Of a DNA stretch of 64,000 nt, positions 51,646 to 61,877 are shown one piece after another. This DNA comes from Azospirillum sp. B21 (GTDB taxonomy: Bacteria > Pseudomonadota > Alphaproteobacteria > Azospirillales > Azospirillaceae). Numbering within the stretch: position 1 is the first letter of the stretch; every line of letters starts with the position of its first letter. The notes beneath the pieces were generated by a model. It was not told where the DNA came from. It made no database searches and was given only the letters and a program-made list of their open reading frames with translations. The translations under genes were made by a program, and so were the position numbers. The stretch covers positions 98,679-162,678 of the forward strand of contig NZ_VTTO01000005.1 in assembly GCF_008364825.1 (NCBI RefSeq), given 5' to 3'.

Positions 51646-52500
51646 TCACTTCACCGAAACATCGTAGCCGAAATGCTGCTGGCTCAGCTTGGCGATGGTG
51701 CCGTCCTTGTTTGCCTCGGCAATCGCCTTGTCGAAGCGCGCCTTCAGGTCGGCATCGGACTTGCGCAGGCCCACGCCCATGCCCTCGCCCAGGACGCCGC
51801 GCGTCATGGTCGGGCCGACCAGCGTCATGCTGTCCTTGCCCATGCTGCGGATGATCGCCTCGATGGGAGAGCGGTCGCCGAAGATGGCATCCACCCGGCC
51901 GGAGGACAGGTCGATGGCGGCGTTGTCGATCTTGTCGTAGCTGCGCACCGTCACGTCCGGCAGGTGCTTTTCCAGGAAATCGACCTGGATGGTCGAAACC
52001 TGGACGCCCACCGCCTTGCCCTTCAGCAACTCCGCCAGCTTGGCCAGCGCGGCCTTGCTGCCGGCCTCGTCGGCGAGGTCGATGCTGTCGGCGCCGAAGG
52101 CGGCGCCGTTCAGCTTAGAGGATTTCATGACGGCGAAGGTCGATTGTTCGGTGCCGTAGGGACCGGCGAAGGCGATGACCTTCTTGCGCTCGTCCGTGAT
52201 GGTCATGCCGGCCATGATGGCGTCGATCTTGCCCTGCTGCAGCGACGGGATCATGCCGTCCCAATCCTGGGCGATCAGTTCGCACTCCGCCTCCATGCGC
52301 TTGCACAGATCCCAGGCGAGGTCGATCTCGAAGCCGACCAGCTTGCCCGACGAATCCATGCCGTTCCACGGGGCGAAGGAGCCTTCCGACGCGATGCGGA
52401 TCTTCTTCGCGTCCTTGGCGGCGGCGGGGTGGTCCATGGTGACGCCGGCGGTCCCGGTCGCCAGCGCACCCAGCACCAGCGCCATAAGGATCTTCTTCAT
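51646..52500 (-). CDS. Periplasmic amino-acid-binding protein of an ABC transporter (Lys/Arg/Orn or opine type)
   Basis: 284 residues with a signal peptide (KKILMALVLGALATGTAGVTM, cleavage near PAAA). The mature part has the family 3 pattern IRIASEGSFAPWNGMDSSGKLVGFEIDLAWDLCKRMEAECELIAQDWDGMIPSLQQGKIDAIMAGMTITDERKKVIAFAGPY, closest in style to lysine/arginine/ornithine, octopine and nopaline binders. No permease or ATPase gene is adjacent, so it is an orphan that must use components from elsewhere. Its place beside arginase and ornithine cyclodeaminase suggests arginine, ornithine or an opine as ligand. Confidence 0.87.
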   Translation of the reverse strand: MKKILMALVLGALATGTAGVTMDHPAAAKDAKKIRIASEGSFAPWNGMDSSGKLVGFEIDLAWDLCKRMEAECELIAQDWDGMIPSLQQGKIDAIMAGMTITDERKKVIAFAGPYGTEQSTFAVMKSSKLNGAAFGADSIDLADEAGSKAALAKLAELLKGKAVGVQVSTIQVDFLEKHLPDVTVRSYDKIDNAAIDLSSGRVDAIFGDRSPIEAIIRSMGKDSMTLVGPTMTRGVLGEGMGVGLRKSDADLKARFDKAIAEANKDGTIAKLSQQHFGYDVSVK

Positions 52501-52680
52501 CGGCTTGTTCCTTCCATTCATTGTGCTGCCCGGCACCGGCTGTCCGCCTCCTTGCCGTCAGCGAAGCGCCCGGACTTTGGCACAGGCCTCCGCCGGCCGT
52601 CACCCCCGCGATGGCGGGAGCCCCTGCGTTTCCATGGCGCAGCCCGTTGGGATGACCGACTGTCCGTGACCGGGACCGGC

Positions 52681-53124
52681 CTACAGGCGGGCGCGGGTGC
52701 TGCGCGGAGTGTTGAGCAGAAGGTTCGTCTCGCTGGTGGTGATGCCGGGGATCAGGCGGATGCGGCGCAGGATCGCATCGAATTCCGGCAGGCTTGCGGC
52801 GGAAAGCTCCACGATCAGGTCCCAGCGTCCGTTGGTGCTGTGGATCTCCATGATTTCGGGGAAGCCGCTGAGGGTCCGCACGACGCGGTCGGTGGCCTGC
52901 CCCTCCACCTCGATCAGCATGATGCCGCGCACCGGTGCCTCCACCGTGTCGGCGCGCAGGATGACGGTGTAGCCGATGATGATGCCGGACGCCTCCAGCC
53001 GCTCCATCCGCCCGCGCACCGTCGCCCGCGACACGCCGAGTTCGATGGCAAGGTCGGAAATGCTGCGGCGGCCGTCATGGCGCAGCAGGGTGATCAGCTT
53101 TTCATCCAGCTGGTCCAGTGTCAT
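52681..53124 (-). CDS. Lrp/AsnC-family transcriptional regulator
   Basis: 147 residues, standard for the family. The HTH is at about 5-50 (LDEKLITLLRHDGRRSISDLAIELGVSRATVRGRMERLEASGII) and the RAM ligand domain follows (IMLIEVEGQATDRVVRTLSGFPEIMEIHSTNGRWDLIVEL, then IRLIPGITTSETNLLL). It is divergent from the arginase and ornithine cyclodeaminase genes with a 138-base gap, the common setup for a local activator that responds to arginine or ornithine. Confidence 0.92.
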   Translation of the reverse strand: MTLDQLDEKLITLLRHDGRRSISDLAIELGVSRATVRGRMERLEASGIIIGYTVILRADTVEAPVRGIMLIEVEGQATDRVVRTLSGFPEIMEIHSTNGRWDLIVELSAASLPEFDAILRRIRLIPGITTSETNLLLNTPRSTRARL

Positions 53125-53262
53125 TTTCGGCGGTCTCCGCCAATATGGTAAGCTTGGCTGTTCAGTTTGGTAGGCCGGATGACGACTTTTGTCAAATTGC
53201 CCTGTCCGTTCCGCCACGCGTCTGTGATTTGCTGGTGAGGGGAACAGGCAAGAGACCGAACA

Positions 53263-54213
53263 ATGTCCTACCAGAAGACAAAGACGAAGCAGTGCCGGCT
53301 GGTCGGCGTGCCGGTGCAGGACGGGGCGGGCCGCCTCGGCTGCGAGATGGGGCCGAGCGCCTACCGGACGGCAGGCATCGCGCGGGCGCTGTCCGAGCTG
53401 GGGCACAGCGTCGCCGACCTCGGCAACGTGGCGCCGATGCCGCAGCGGCCGATGGCGCATGGCAACGCCGCGCTGAAGCTGCTGCCGGAGGTGGCGGGCT
53501 GGACCGCCTCGCTGTCGAAGGTGGCGTATGAGGCGAGCGCCGGGCAGGACGCCATGCCGATCTTCATGGGCGGCGACCACAGCCTTGCCGCCGGCACCCT
53601 GACCGGGCTGGCGCAGCGCGCCGTCGAGATGCGCCGCCCGCTGTTCGTGCTGTGGCTGGACGCGCACCCCGATTTCCACACGCTGGAGACGACGGAGAGC
53701 GGCAACCTGCACGGCGTGCCGATGGCCTACGCCACCGGGCGCGCCGGCTTCGACGGCTACTTCCCGCCGCCGCCGGCGCGGCTCGACCCGCACAATGTCT
53801 GCATGATGGGCATCCGCAGCGTCGATCCGGCCGAACGGCGGGCGCTGGAGACGTCGGGCATCATCGTCCACGACATGCGCAAGATCGACGAGCATGGGAT
53901 CGTCTCCCTCCTGCGTCCGTTCCTGGAGCGGGTGGTCGAGGCGGACGGACTGCTGCATGTCAGCCTGGATGTCGATTTCCTCGATCCCGGCATCGCCCCC
54001 GGCGTCGGCACCACGGTTCCCGGCGGGGCGACCTTCCGCGAGGCGCATCTGGTGATGGAGATGCTGCACGACACCGGCATGGTCAGCAGTGTCGATCTGG
54101 TGGAGCTGAACCCCTTCCTGGACGAGCGCGGGCGTACCGCGATCCTGATGGTGGAACTGCTGGCGAGCCTGATGGGGCGCCGCGTCCTCGATTACCCGAC
54201 CCGCAGCTTCTGA
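53263..54213 (+). CDS. rocF: Arginase
   Basis: 316 residues, cytoplasmic Mn2+ enzyme that splits arginine into ornithine and urea. The metal ligands are in GGDHS near 103, DAHPDFHT near 129 and SLDVDFLDP near 229; the usual DAHTDIN is varied to DAHPDFH, as in several alphaproteobacterial arginases. The substrate loop [10 protein letters not shown] is present and argues for arginase over agmatinase. The start has [35 protein letters not shown]. The next gene begins 19 bases after its stop and takes ornithine further to proline. Confidence 0.93.
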   Translation: MSYQKTKTKQCRLVGVPVQDGAGRLGCEMGPSAYRTAGIARALSELGHSVADLGNVAPMPQRPMAHGNAALKLLPEVAGWTASLSKVAYEASAGQDAMPIFMGGDHSLAAGTLTGLAQRAVEMRRPLFVLWLDAHPDFHTLETTESGNLHGVPMAYATGRAGFDGYFPPPPARLDPHNVCMMGIRSVDPAERRALETSGIIVHDMRKIDEHGIVSLLRPFLERVVEADGLLHVSLDVDFLDPGIAPGVGTTVPGGATFREAHLVMEMLHDTGMVSSVDLVELNPFLDERGRTAILMVELLASLMGRRVLDYPTRSF

Positions 54214-54232
54214 CCGATTGGAGCGTTAGACA

Positions 54233-55297
54233 ATGATCCCGAACCTGAACCTCGTTCCCTTCGTCAGCGTCGATCACATGATGAAGCTGGTGCTGCACAT
54301 CGGCGTGGAACGCTTCCTGACCGAGCTGTCGGCCTATGTGGAGGAGGATTTCCGCCGCTGGGAGAGCTTCGACAAGACGCCGCGGGTCGCCTCCCACAGT
54401 GCGGAGGGCGTGATCGAGCTGATGCCGACCAGCGACGGCCGCACCTATGGCTTCAAATATGTGAACGGCCATCCGAAGAACACGCGGGAGGGACGGCAGA
54501 CCGTCACCGCCTTCGGCGTGCTGGCCGATGTCGGCAACGGCTATCCGGTGCTGATGACGGAGATGACCATCCTGACGGCGCTGCGCACCGCCGCCACCTC
54601 CGCCGTTGCCGCCAAGCATCTGGCGCCGAAGGATGCAACCTGCATGGCGATCATCGGCAACGGGGCGCAGGCGGAGTTCCAGGCGCTGGCCTTCAAGGCA
54701 CTGCTCGGCATCGACAGGCTGCGGCTCTACGACATCGACCCGGCGGCGACGCAGAAATGCGTACGCAACCTGCGCCACCAGGGTTTCGAGATCACGGCGT
54801 GCAAATCGACCGAGGAAGCGGTGGAGGGTGCGCAGATCATCACCACGGTGACGGCGGACAAGCAGTATGCGACCATCCTGACCGACAACATGGTCGGGGC
54901 CGGCGTGCACATCAACGCGGTCGGCGGCGACTGCCCCGGCAAGACGGAGCTGCACCGCGACATCCTGCTGCGGTCGGACATCTTCGTCGAATATCCGCCG
55001 CAAACGCGGATCGAGGGCGAGATCCAGCAGCTGGCCCCCGACCATCCTGTGACGGAGCTGTGGACGGTGATGACGGGGCAGGCGGTCGGCCGGCGCGACG
55101 CCCGGCAGATCACGCTGTTCGATTCGGTCGGCTTCGCGACGGAGGACTTCTCGGCCCTGCGCTATGTCCGCGACAAGGTGGCGGGGACGGGGCTGTACGA
55201 GAATCTGGACATGCTGGCCGACCCGGACGAGCCGCGCGACCTGTTCGGCATGATCCTGCGCGCCGCCAAGCCGGCCCCGGTGGGCGAGGTGGCTTGA
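54233..55297 (+). CDS. ocd: Ornithine cyclodeaminase
   Basis: 354 residues, NAD-dependent conversion of ornithine to proline and ammonia. Characteristic stretches are VSHSAEGVIELMPTSDGRTYGFKYVNGHPKNT-like text in the N-terminal half (the substrate Lys is in GFKYVNGHP), the Rossmann motif IIGNGAQAEFQALAF near 140, and HINAVGGDCPGKTELHRDIL with the catalytic Asp. With arginase it gives the arginine-ornithine-proline catabolic route under probable Lrp control. GGAG lies about 10 bases before the ATG. Confidence 0.94.
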   Translation: MIPNLNLVPFVSVDHMMKLVLHIGVERFLTELSAYVEEDFRRWESFDKTPRVASHSAEGVIELMPTSDGRTYGFKYVNGHPKNTREGRQTVTAFGVLADVGNGYPVLMTEMTILTALRTAATSAVAAKHLAPKDATCMAIIGNGAQAEFQALAFKALLGIDRLRLYDIDPAATQKCVRNLRHQGFEITACKSTEEAVEGAQIITTVTADKQYATILTDNMVGAGVHINAVGGDCPGKTELHRDILLRSDIFVEYPPQTRIEGEIQQLAPDHPVTELWTVMTGQAVGRRDARQITLFDSVGFATEDFSALRYVRDKVAGTGLYENLDMLADPDEPRDLFGMILRAAKPAPVGEVA

Positions 55298-55322
55298 GGG
55301 GATTTCCCACATCCCGCGAAAT

Positions 55323-55440
55323 CCCCCTCTCCCCCCCCGGGGTGAGGGTCGGGGTGAGGGGGATGCACCGGGTGGATTCTCGGAAGGATGCCGCCGCGCT
55401 TCCCCCTCACCCTAACCCTCTCCCCGGGGGGGAGAGGGGA
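55323..55440. repeat. Large GC-rich imperfect inverted repeat between ocd and kdpE
   Basis: The arm at 55323-55362 and the arm at 55401-55440 are inverted copies of one C/G-only-like sequence (starting CCCCCTCTCCCC) with a few mismatches, separated by a loop of about 38 bases. It lies between convergent genes and may end transcription from both sides. Its words resemble the ends of the 159-bp element, but it is not a copy of it. Confidence 0.65.
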
Positions 55441-55473
55441 CTCTGGCGGTTGGGGAGAGGGGCTTCGAGGGGA

Positions 55474-56187
55474 TCACTCCCCAGCCCGCAGGCGGTAGCC
55501 GACGCCGGTTTCGGTCAGGATATGCTGCGGGCGGTCGGGTTCGGCTTCGATCTTCTGGCGCAGCTGGCGGATGTAGATGCGCAGGTATTGGATGTCGGTC
55601 TCGCCGCCCCAGACCTCGTTCAGGATCATGCGGTGGGTCAGCACCTTGCCGGCATGGGCGACCAGCAGGCGCAGCAGGTCGTATTCGCGCGGCGACAGCT
55701 TCACCTCCGCGCCGCGGACGGTGACGATGCGGCGGACGAGGTCGACCGTCAGGTCGCCGCTGCGGAAGACCGGGCGTTCGCCCTGGCGTTGCAGCCGGTG
55801 GCGCAGGGCGGCGCGGATGCGGGCCAGCAGCTCGTCCATGCCGAAGGGCTTGGTGACGTAATCGTCGGCGCCGAGGTCGAGCGCCTCCACTTTCCCGGCC
55901 TCGTCCACCCGGCTGGACAGTACGATGATCGGCAGGCTTGCGCCGGGACCGTCCGGGTCGTCGCCGCGCAGGCGGCGGATCACCTCCAGACCGTCGATGC
56001 CCGGCAGGCCGAGGTCGAGCACCAGCAGGTCCGGCGCCCGGCGGCGGATTTCCTTCAGCGCGGCGTCGCCGTCCTCCGCCTCCACGATGTCGTAGCCCTG
56101 GGCCGACAGGCTGGTGCGCAGGAAGCGGCGGATCGGCGGTTCGTCATCGACGACCAGGACTCGCAAGGGGGCGGAGGGCTGGGTCAT
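55474..56187 (-). CDS. kdpE: KdpE, OmpR-family response regulator
   Basis: 237 residues. The receiver domain has acidic residues DD in VLVVDDEPP, phosphoacceptor Asp58 in LLVLDLGLPG and Lys in DYVTKPF. The OmpR winged helix follows (VKLSPREYDLLRLLVAHAGKVLTHRMILNEVWGGETDIQYLRIYIRQLRQKIE). Phosphorylated by KdpD, it activates the kdp promoter at low K+ or high osmolarity. Its ATG overlaps the kdpD stop by 4 bases. Confidence 0.95.
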   Translation of the reverse strand: MTQPSAPLRVLVVDDEPPIRRFLRTSLSAQGYDIVEAEDGDAALKEIRRRAPDLLVLDLGLPGIDGLEVIRRLRGDDPDGPGASLPIIVLSSRVDEAGKVEALDLGADDYVTKPFGMDELLARIRAALRHRLQRQGERPVFRSGDLTVDLVRRIVTVRGAEVKLSPREYDLLRLLVAHAGKVLTHRMILNEVWGGETDIQYLRIYIRQLRQKIEAEPDRPQHILTETGVGYRLRAGE

Positions 56188-58925
56188 AAGCTGCTGTCCT
56201 CCAGGGCCGGCAGGTCGGCCGCGGCGGGGATGGTCAGGGTGAAGACGGCGCCGGAGCGGTCGCTGCGGTTGCCGGCGGCGATGGCGCCCCCCATCGCCTC
56301 GACGAAGCCGCGGCAGATCGCCAGCCCCAGCCCGGTGCCGGCGCGCTGCCGGTCCTGGGCATGGACACGGTAGAACTTGTCGAAGATGCGGTCCACATCG
56401 GCGGGCGGGATGCCGTCGCCCTCATCCATCAGCTGGACTTCGACCGCGTCGCCCAGCCGTCGCGCCCGCACCGTCACCCGGCTGCCGGCGGGTGCGTATT
56501 TGGCGGCGTTGTCCAGCAGGTTGAACAGCACCTGTTCGAACAGGACGGGATCGAGATCCACCATCGGCAGGTCGGGGGCGAGGTCCACCTCCACCCTGTG
56601 TCCGGCAAGGATGCGCCCGGTGCGTTCCAGCGCGCTGCCGACCATCTCCGACAGGTCGACCGGGCCGTTGCGCGGGCGGACGGCGCCGGATTCCAGGCGG
56701 GTCATGTCCAGCAAATTGGCGATGAAGCGGTTCAGCCGCTCCGCCTCCTCCTGAATGTTGGTGGCGAGATCGAGCCTGCCGGCTTCGTCCAGCGTGGTGC
56801 CGTAGCGGGTCAGGCTGGTTGCCGATCCCAGGATGGAGGCCAGCGGCGTGCGCAGATCATGCGAAATGGAGGTGAGCAGGGCGGAGCGCAGCCGTTCGGT
56901 CTCCGCCGCCAGCTTGGCGCGGTCGACATCCTCGGCCAGCATCACCCGTTCGATGGCGAGTGCCGCCTGATCGCCGAGCGCGTCGAGCAGCCGGCGTTGG
57001 TCGGGGGAGAGCAGGCCGCCCTTCCGGCTGCGGTCGCCGCCGCCGGTATCGACGCCGACCAGCGCCACCGGGCCGCGGCCGGTCCGCATCGGCAGGAACA
57101 GCCAGCGGGCGCCGGGCAGCGTGTCGGCGCCGCGGCCGGCCGGCTTGTTGTGCTGCCAGCTCCACATGGCGGCGGCGAGGTCGGCCTCCTCCAGCACATC
57201 CTCCGGCGGGTAGCCGGCGCGGACGGTCAGGCGGTCCGCCTGCCCGTCGCCGTCGGGCATCAGCAGGACGACATGCGCCTTCAGCATCGCCGCGATCTGA
57301 TAGGCGGTGGCCCACAGCAGGTCGTCCATGGTGACGACGCCGGCCAGCTTGCGGCTGAAGCGGTAGAGATCCTCGGTGGTCTTGGCGCGCTGGTGTGCGG
57401 TCAGCGCCTGGGCGCGGACGCGGGCGGTCAGGTTGCTGGCGATGGCGGCGACGACGGCGAAGACCAGCAGGGCAACGATGTTCTCGGGATCGGAAATCGT
57501 GAAGGTGTAGAGCGGCGGCAGGAAGAAATAGTTGAAGGACAGGACGCTGGCGACGCAGGCATAGAGCGACGGCCCCAGCCCGCCGGTGACGGCGCTGGCG
57601 AGGACGGCGGTCAGGAAGACCAGCGCGACGTTGCTGAGCCCCAGCGCCAGATGCAGCAAATGCCCCAGCCCCAGCGCCGCCGCGACATAGCCGGTGGCGG
57701 CCAGATAGGGCAGGCCGTGGAAGGACCAGCGGTCCTCGGTTGCGGTCCGCACCGTCTTGGGCGGCACGGTGTCGCCGGGGTTGGCGGCGGCGATGACATG
57801 GACGCTGATGTCGCCGGCCCGGCGGATCAGGCTGTGCGCCACCGATCCGTACAGAAGCTCCGACCAGCGCGGGCGGCCGGACTTGGCGATCACGAGATGG
57901 GTGATGTTGTTGGCGCGGGCATACTCCACCACCGCGTCGGCGACGTCGCGGCCGGGAATCGTCACCGCCTCTCCGCCCAGCCGTTCGACGAGGCGCAGGG
58001 TGTCGGCGATGCGGTCGCGCTCCGCCTCGCTCAGGCGCAGGTCGCGGCTGGTCTCGACATGGATGGCGCCCCAGCGGGCGCGCAGCCGCTCCGCCTGACG
58101 GCGGGCGTAGCGGACCAGCGCGCCGCCGCCGGCGTCCTGGTCGATGCAGACCAGCAGCCGCTCCCCCGCCGCCCAGGGGCCGGAAATGGCGTGGGCCTGC
58201 ATGTGGGTGAGCAGCTGGTCGTCCACCCGGTCGGCGGTGCGGCGCAGCGCCAGCTCGCGCAGCGCGGTGAGGTTGCCGGGGGAGAAGTAATGGCGGATCG
58301 CCTGTTCCGCCGTGCGGGGGACATAGACCTTGCCCTCCTTCAGGCGCTGGATCAGGTCCTCCGGCGTGATGTCGATGACCTCGATGTCGTCGGCGCGGTC
58401 GATGACGGAATCCGGCACGGTTTCGCGCACGCGGACCCGAGTGATCTTGGCGACGACGTCGTTCAGGCTTTCGACATGCTGGATGTTCAGCGTGGAGTAG
58501 ACGTCGATGCCGGCGTCCAGGAGCTCCTGCACGTCGAGGTAACGCTTGGCGTGGCGGCCTCCGGGGGCGTTGGTGTGGGCCAGCTCGTCCACCAGCACGA
58601 TCTTGGGCCGGCGGGCGAGGATGGCGTCGAGGTCCATTTCGGCCAACGCATGGCCCTTGTGGCGAACGGTGCGGCGGGGGATGACCTCGAGCCCGGCGAC
58701 CAGCGCCTCGGTGTCGGCGCGACCGTGGGTTTCCACCACGCCGACGACGAGGTCGGCACCGTCGCGCCGCTTGGCCTGGGCGGTCAACAGCATGGCGAAG
58801 GTCTTTCCCACGCCGGGGGCGGCGCCGAGGAAGATCTTCAGCCGCCCGCGTTCCTCCCGCTCCGCCTGCCGCAGCAACGCGTCCGGTGATGGCCGCTGGT
58901 TGCGCCCGCCCTGGTCGTCGGTCAT
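56184..58925 (-). CDS. kdpD: KdpD, K+-sensing histidine kinase
   Basis: 913 residues with full KdpD order: KdpD domain at about 20-230 (P-loop GAAPGVGKT near 33-41), universal-stress-protein-like domain at 250-370, four close helices at about 400-500, GAF-like region, HisKA with SHDLRTPLASILGS and HATPase with NLLDNAAKYA and GTGLGLAIC. Membrane sensor of K+ limitation. The ATG at 58925 begins the conserved region; an open frame runs upstream to 59042 but is made of the repeat element, so I exclude it. Confidence 0.95.
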   Translation of the reverse strand: MTDDQGGRNQRPSPDALLRQAEREERGRLKIFLGAAPGVGKTFAMLLTAQAKRRDGADLVVGVVETHGRADTEALVAGLEVIPRRTVRHKGHALAEMDLDAILARRPKIVLVDELAHTNAPGGRHAKRYLDVQELLDAGIDVYSTLNIQHVESLNDVVAKITRVRVRETVPDSVIDRADDIEVIDITPEDLIQRLKEGKVYVPRTAEQAIRHYFSPGNLTALRELALRRTADRVDDQLLTHMQAHAISGPWAAGERLLVCIDQDAGGGALVRYARRQAERLRARWGAIHVETSRDLRLSEAERDRIADTLRLVERLGGEAVTIPGRDVADAVVEYARANNITHLVIAKSGRPRWSELLYGSVAHSLIRRAGDISVHVIAAANPGDTVPPKTVRTATEDRWSFHGLPYLAATGYVAAALGLGHLLHLALGLSNVALVFLTAVLASAVTGGLGPSLYACVASVLSFNYFFLPPLYTFTISDPENIVALLVFAVVAAIASNLTARVRAQALTAHQRAKTTEDLYRFSRKLAGVVTMDDLLWATAYQIAAMLKAHVVLLMPDGDGQADRLTVRAGYPPEDVLEEADLAAAMWSWQHNKPAGRGADTLPGARWLFLPMRTGRGPVALVGVDTGGGDRSRKGGLLSPDQRRLLDALGDQAALAIERVMLAEDVDRAKLAAETERLRSALLTSISHDLRTPLASILGSATSLTRYGTTLDEAGRLDLATNIQEEAERLNRFIANLLDMTRLESGAVRPRNGPVDLSEMVGSALERTGRILAGHRVEVDLAPDLPMVDLDPVLFEQVLFNLLDNAAKYAPAGSRVTVRARRLGDAVEVQLMDEGDGIPPADVDRIFDKFYRVHAQDRQRAGTGLGLAICRGFVEAMGGAIAAGNRSDRSGAVFTLTIPAAADLPALEDSSL

Positions 58926-58952
58926 CCGGTTCCGTCTCCCCCGCTCACTGAC

Positions 58953-59111
58953 AAAGCCCCTCTCCCCTTGTGGGAGAGGGGTTGGGGTGAGGGGTGACAT
59001 ATCCGATGTTTCCAGCGGCCTGTGGCCGGCCGCCCCCCTCATCCCAACCCGCGGGTCGGCAAAACGCCGTTGGCGTTTGGCCGATCCCGCCCCACAAGGG
59101 GAGAAGGGCTT
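58953..59111. repeat. 159-bp intergenic repeat with terminal inverted repeats, copy 2
   Basis: Same length and orientation as the copy at 10070-10228: starts AAAGCCCCTCTCCCC and ends in GGGGAGAAGGGCTT, with the internal AAACGCC-GTT-GGCGTTT hairpin. It occupies the kdpC-kdpD gap (58926-59165), so the kdp mRNA must read through it on the minus strand. It may reduce kdpDE expression relative to kdpFABC. Confidence 0.85.
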
Positions 59112-59165
59112 CAGAGATCCAACGTCATTGCTCCAGATCCGAATGCGATCGTCTCCGCCGGATCT

Positions 59166-59741
59166 CTAGCGGGCTGCTGCCGCCCTGTCCAAGGCTAGAT
59201 TGAGCGCCAGCACGTTCACGGTCGGTTCACCCAGAAAGCCCAGCGGGCGCGGCTCGGTGGTGTCGGCGACCAGCTTGCGCACGGCGTCCTCCGACAGGCC
59301 GCGGGCCCTGGCGACGCGCGGCACCTGGAAGTCGGCGGCGGCCGGCGACAGGGCAGGGTCGAGGCCGCTGGCCGAAGTCGTCACCAGATCCACCGGGACC
59401 GGCGTGCCGGGATTCTCCGCCTTCAGCCTTTCGGTCTCGGCCTGCACCCGCTCGACCAGCGCCTTGCTGGTCGGGCCGAGGTTGGAGCCGCCGGAGCTTG
59501 CGGCGTTGTACGGGGTCTCGGCGGTGGCGGACGGGCGCGGGTGGAAATAGCGGTCGGCGGCGAAGGTCTGGCCGATCAGCGCGGAGCCGATCACCGTGCC
59601 GTTCCGCTCGATCAGGCTGCCGTTGGCCCGATGCGGGAACAGGCTTTGCGCGATGCCGGTGACGGCCAGCGGGTAGGCGAGGCCGGTGACGACCGCCAGG
59701 GCGGCGGTCATGACCAGGGCGGGACGCAGTTCCTTCAACAT
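59166..59741 (-). CDS. kdpC: KdpC, K+-transporting ATPase subunit C
   Basis: 191 residues, one N-terminal helix ([29 protein letters not shown]) and a periplasmic domain with the family motifs [17 protein letters not shown] and [11 protein letters not shown]. The later [32 protein letters not shown] is the conserved C-terminal block. It binds KdpA and KdpB and raises K+ affinity. It starts 13 bases after the kdpB stop. Confidence 0.96.
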   Translation of the reverse strand: MLKELRPALVMTAALAVVTGLAYPLAVTGIAQSLFPHRANGSLIERNGTVIGSALIGQTFAADRYFHPRPSATAETPYNAASSGGSNLGPTSKALVERVQAETERLKAENPGTPVPVDLVTTSASGLDPALSPAAADFQVPRVARARGLSEDAVRKLVADTTEPRPLGFLGEPTVNVLALNLALDRAAAAR

Positions 59742-59754
59742 GATTGGGGTCCTC

Positions 59755-61863
59755 TCACACGAGCCCGAGGGCGGTGACGGTCAGGTCGATGGCCTTGATG
59801 CCGGCGAAGGGCACCACCAGCCCGCCAAGGCCGTAGATCAGCAGGTTGCGGCGGAGCAGCCCGGCGGCGCCCACCGCGCGGTAGCGCACGCCGCGCAGGG
59901 CCAGCGGGATCAGCGCCACGATGATCAGCGCGTTGAAGATGATCGCCGACAGGATGGCGCTTTCCGGGCTGTGCAGCCCCATCACGTTCAACGCCTGCAG
60001 TTGCGGGTAGAAGGCGAGGAACATGGCGGGGATGATGGCGAAATACTTCGCCACGTCGTTGGCGATGGAGAAGGTGGTCAGTGCGCCGCGTGTCATCAGC
60101 AACTGCTTGCCGATCTCGACGATCTCGATGAGCTTGGTCGGGTCGCTGTCGAGATCGACCATGTTGCCGGCCTCGCGCGCCGCCACCGTGCCGGTGTTCA
60201 TCGCCACGCCGACATCCGCCTGGGCGAGCGCCGGGGCGTCGTTGGTGCCGTCGCCGCACATGGCGACCAGCTTTCCCTTCGCCTGCTCGTCGCGGATCAG
60301 CTGCAGCTTCGCTTCGGGGGTGGCCTGGGCGAGGAAGTCGTCCACGCCGGCCTCCGCGGCGATGGCGGCGGCGGTCATCGGGTTGTCGCCCGTAATCATC
60401 ACGGTGCGGATGCCCATCTGGCGCAGGGCGGCGAAGCGTTCGCGGATGCCGCCCTTGACGATGTCCTTCAGGTGGATGATGCCGAGCAGCCGGCCGTCGC
60501 GCGCCACCGCCAGCGGGGTGCCGCCGGACTTGGCGACCCGCTCGGCAAGGGCGAGGATCTCGCGCTCGGCGGGATCGGCGGCGGGATGCAGGGCGGTGAC
60601 GCCGCGGCCGCCGGACACCGCGATGCGCTGCGATCCGTGGACATGGGCCAGCACCGCGTCCACCGCGCCCTTGCGGATCACCGTGCCGCCGGTGTCGATG
60701 CCGCTGATGCGGGTCTGGGCGGTGAAGGGGACGAAGCTGGCGTGCATCTCCTCCATGGCACGGGCGCGGATGCCGTACTCCTGCTTGGCCAGCACGACGA
60801 TGGAACGGCCTTCCGGCGTCTCGTCGGCCAGCGAGGCGAGTTGCGCCGCGTCGGCCAACTCCTCCTCACCGACGCCGGCGACCGGCAGGAACTCGGCGGC
60901 CTGACGGTTGCCAAGGGTGATGGTGCCGGTCTTGTCGAGCAGCAGCGTATCGACGTCGCCCGCCGCCTCCACCGCGCGGCCGGACATGGCGAGCACGTTG
61001 AAGCGGACCAGACGGTCCATGCCGGCGATGCCGATGGCCGACAGCAGCGCGCCGATGGTGGTGGGGATCAGCGTGACGAACAGCGCCACCAGGACCAGCA
61101 CGCCGACCGACCCGCCGGCATAGGCGGCGAAGCTGGGGATCGTCGCCACTGCGATGACGAAGACGATGGTCAGCCCGGCCAGCAGGATGTTCAGCGCGAT
61201 CTCGTTGGGCGTCTTCTGGCGCTGGGCGCCTTCCACCAGCGAGATCATGCGGTCGAGGAAGGTCGAGCCGGGGGCGGCGGTGATGCGCACCTTGATGTGG
61301 TCGGAAATCACCTGGGTGCCGCCGGTCACGGCGGAGCGGTCGCCGCCGCTCTCGCGGATGACGGGGGCGGATTCGCCGGTGATGGCGGCTTCGTTGACCG
61401 ACGCGACGCCTTCCACCACCTCGCCGTCGGAGGGAATGATGTCGCCGGCCTCCACCAGCACGAGGTCGCCGGTCTTAAGCGCGGTGGCGGGGATGTTGCG
61501 GATGGTGCCGTTTTCCAGTTTCTTCGCGGTGGTCTCGGTCCGGGTCTTGCGCAGGCTGGCGGCCTGGGCCTTGCCGCGGCCTTCCGCCACCGCTTCGGCG
61601 AAGTTGGCGAAGACCAGGGTGAACCACAGCCAGACGACGATCTGGACGGCGAAGCCGCTCACCCCGGCGCCGGTCACCGCGTCGCGCAGGACCAGCAGGG
61701 TGGTCAGCGCGGCCACCACCTCCACGCAGAACATCACCGGGTTGCGGATCATCTGGCGCGGGGCGAGCTTGGCGACCGAACCACCGATGGCCGGCAGCAG
61801 GATGGCGGGGTCGAGCAGCGTGCTGGACGAGGAGCGCCCGGACCGTTTGCTATTGGCGTGCAT
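59755..61863 (-). CDS. kdpB: KdpB, P-type ATPase subunit of the Kdp K+ pump
   Basis: 702 residues. P-type ATPase motifs: TGES at 162-165, phosphorylated Asp310 in DKTGTIT, the nucleotide-domain Kdp pattern KGAVDAVL, and [18 protein letters not shown] in the P domain. The membrane part contains [21 protein letters not shown]. It drives K+ uptake through KdpA by ATP hydrolysis in the inner membrane. The N-terminal 20 residues are polar and Ser-rich. Confidence 0.97.
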   Translation of the reverse strand: MHANSKRSGRSSSSTLLDPAILLPAIGGSVAKLAPRQMIRNPVMFCVEVVAALTTLLVLRDAVTGAGVSGFAVQIVVWLWFTLVFANFAEAVAEGRGKAQAASLRKTRTETTAKKLENGTIRNIPATALKTGDLVLVEAGDIIPSDGEVVEGVASVNEAAITGESAPVIRESGGDRSAVTGGTQVISDHIKVRITAAPGSTFLDRMISLVEGAQRQKTPNEIALNILLAGLTIVFVIAVATIPSFAAYAGGSVGVLVLVALFVTLIPTTIGALLSAIGIAGMDRLVRFNVLAMSGRAVEAAGDVDTLLLDKTGTITLGNRQAAEFLPVAGVGEEELADAAQLASLADETPEGRSIVVLAKQEYGIRARAMEEMHASFVPFTAQTRISGIDTGGTVIRKGAVDAVLAHVHGSQRIAVSGGRGVTALHPAADPAEREILALAERVAKSGGTPLAVARDGRLLGIIHLKDIVKGGIRERFAALRQMGIRTVMITGDNPMTAAAIAAEAGVDDFLAQATPEAKLQLIRDEQAKGKLVAMCGDGTNDAPALAQADVGVAMNTGTVAAREAGNMVDLDSDPTKLIEIVEIGKQLLMTRGALTTFSIANDVAKYFAIIPAMFLAFYPQLQALNVMGLHSPESAILSAIIFNALIIVALIPLALRGVRYRAVGAAGLLRRNLLIYGLGGLVVPFAGIKAIDLTVTALGLV

Positions 61864-61877
61864 GGGATCGTTCCCGA

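Noticed and set aside
56361..58889. 842-codon open frame on the plus strand opposite kdpD
   Set aside because: Composition of repeated Gly, Asp, Gln and Val typical of antisense frames; kdpD on the other strand has all expected domains.
58926..59042. N-terminal extension of KdpD to an ATG at 59042
   Set aside because: The added codons are translated from the 159-bp repeat element; the conserved KdpD region starts after the ATG at 58925.
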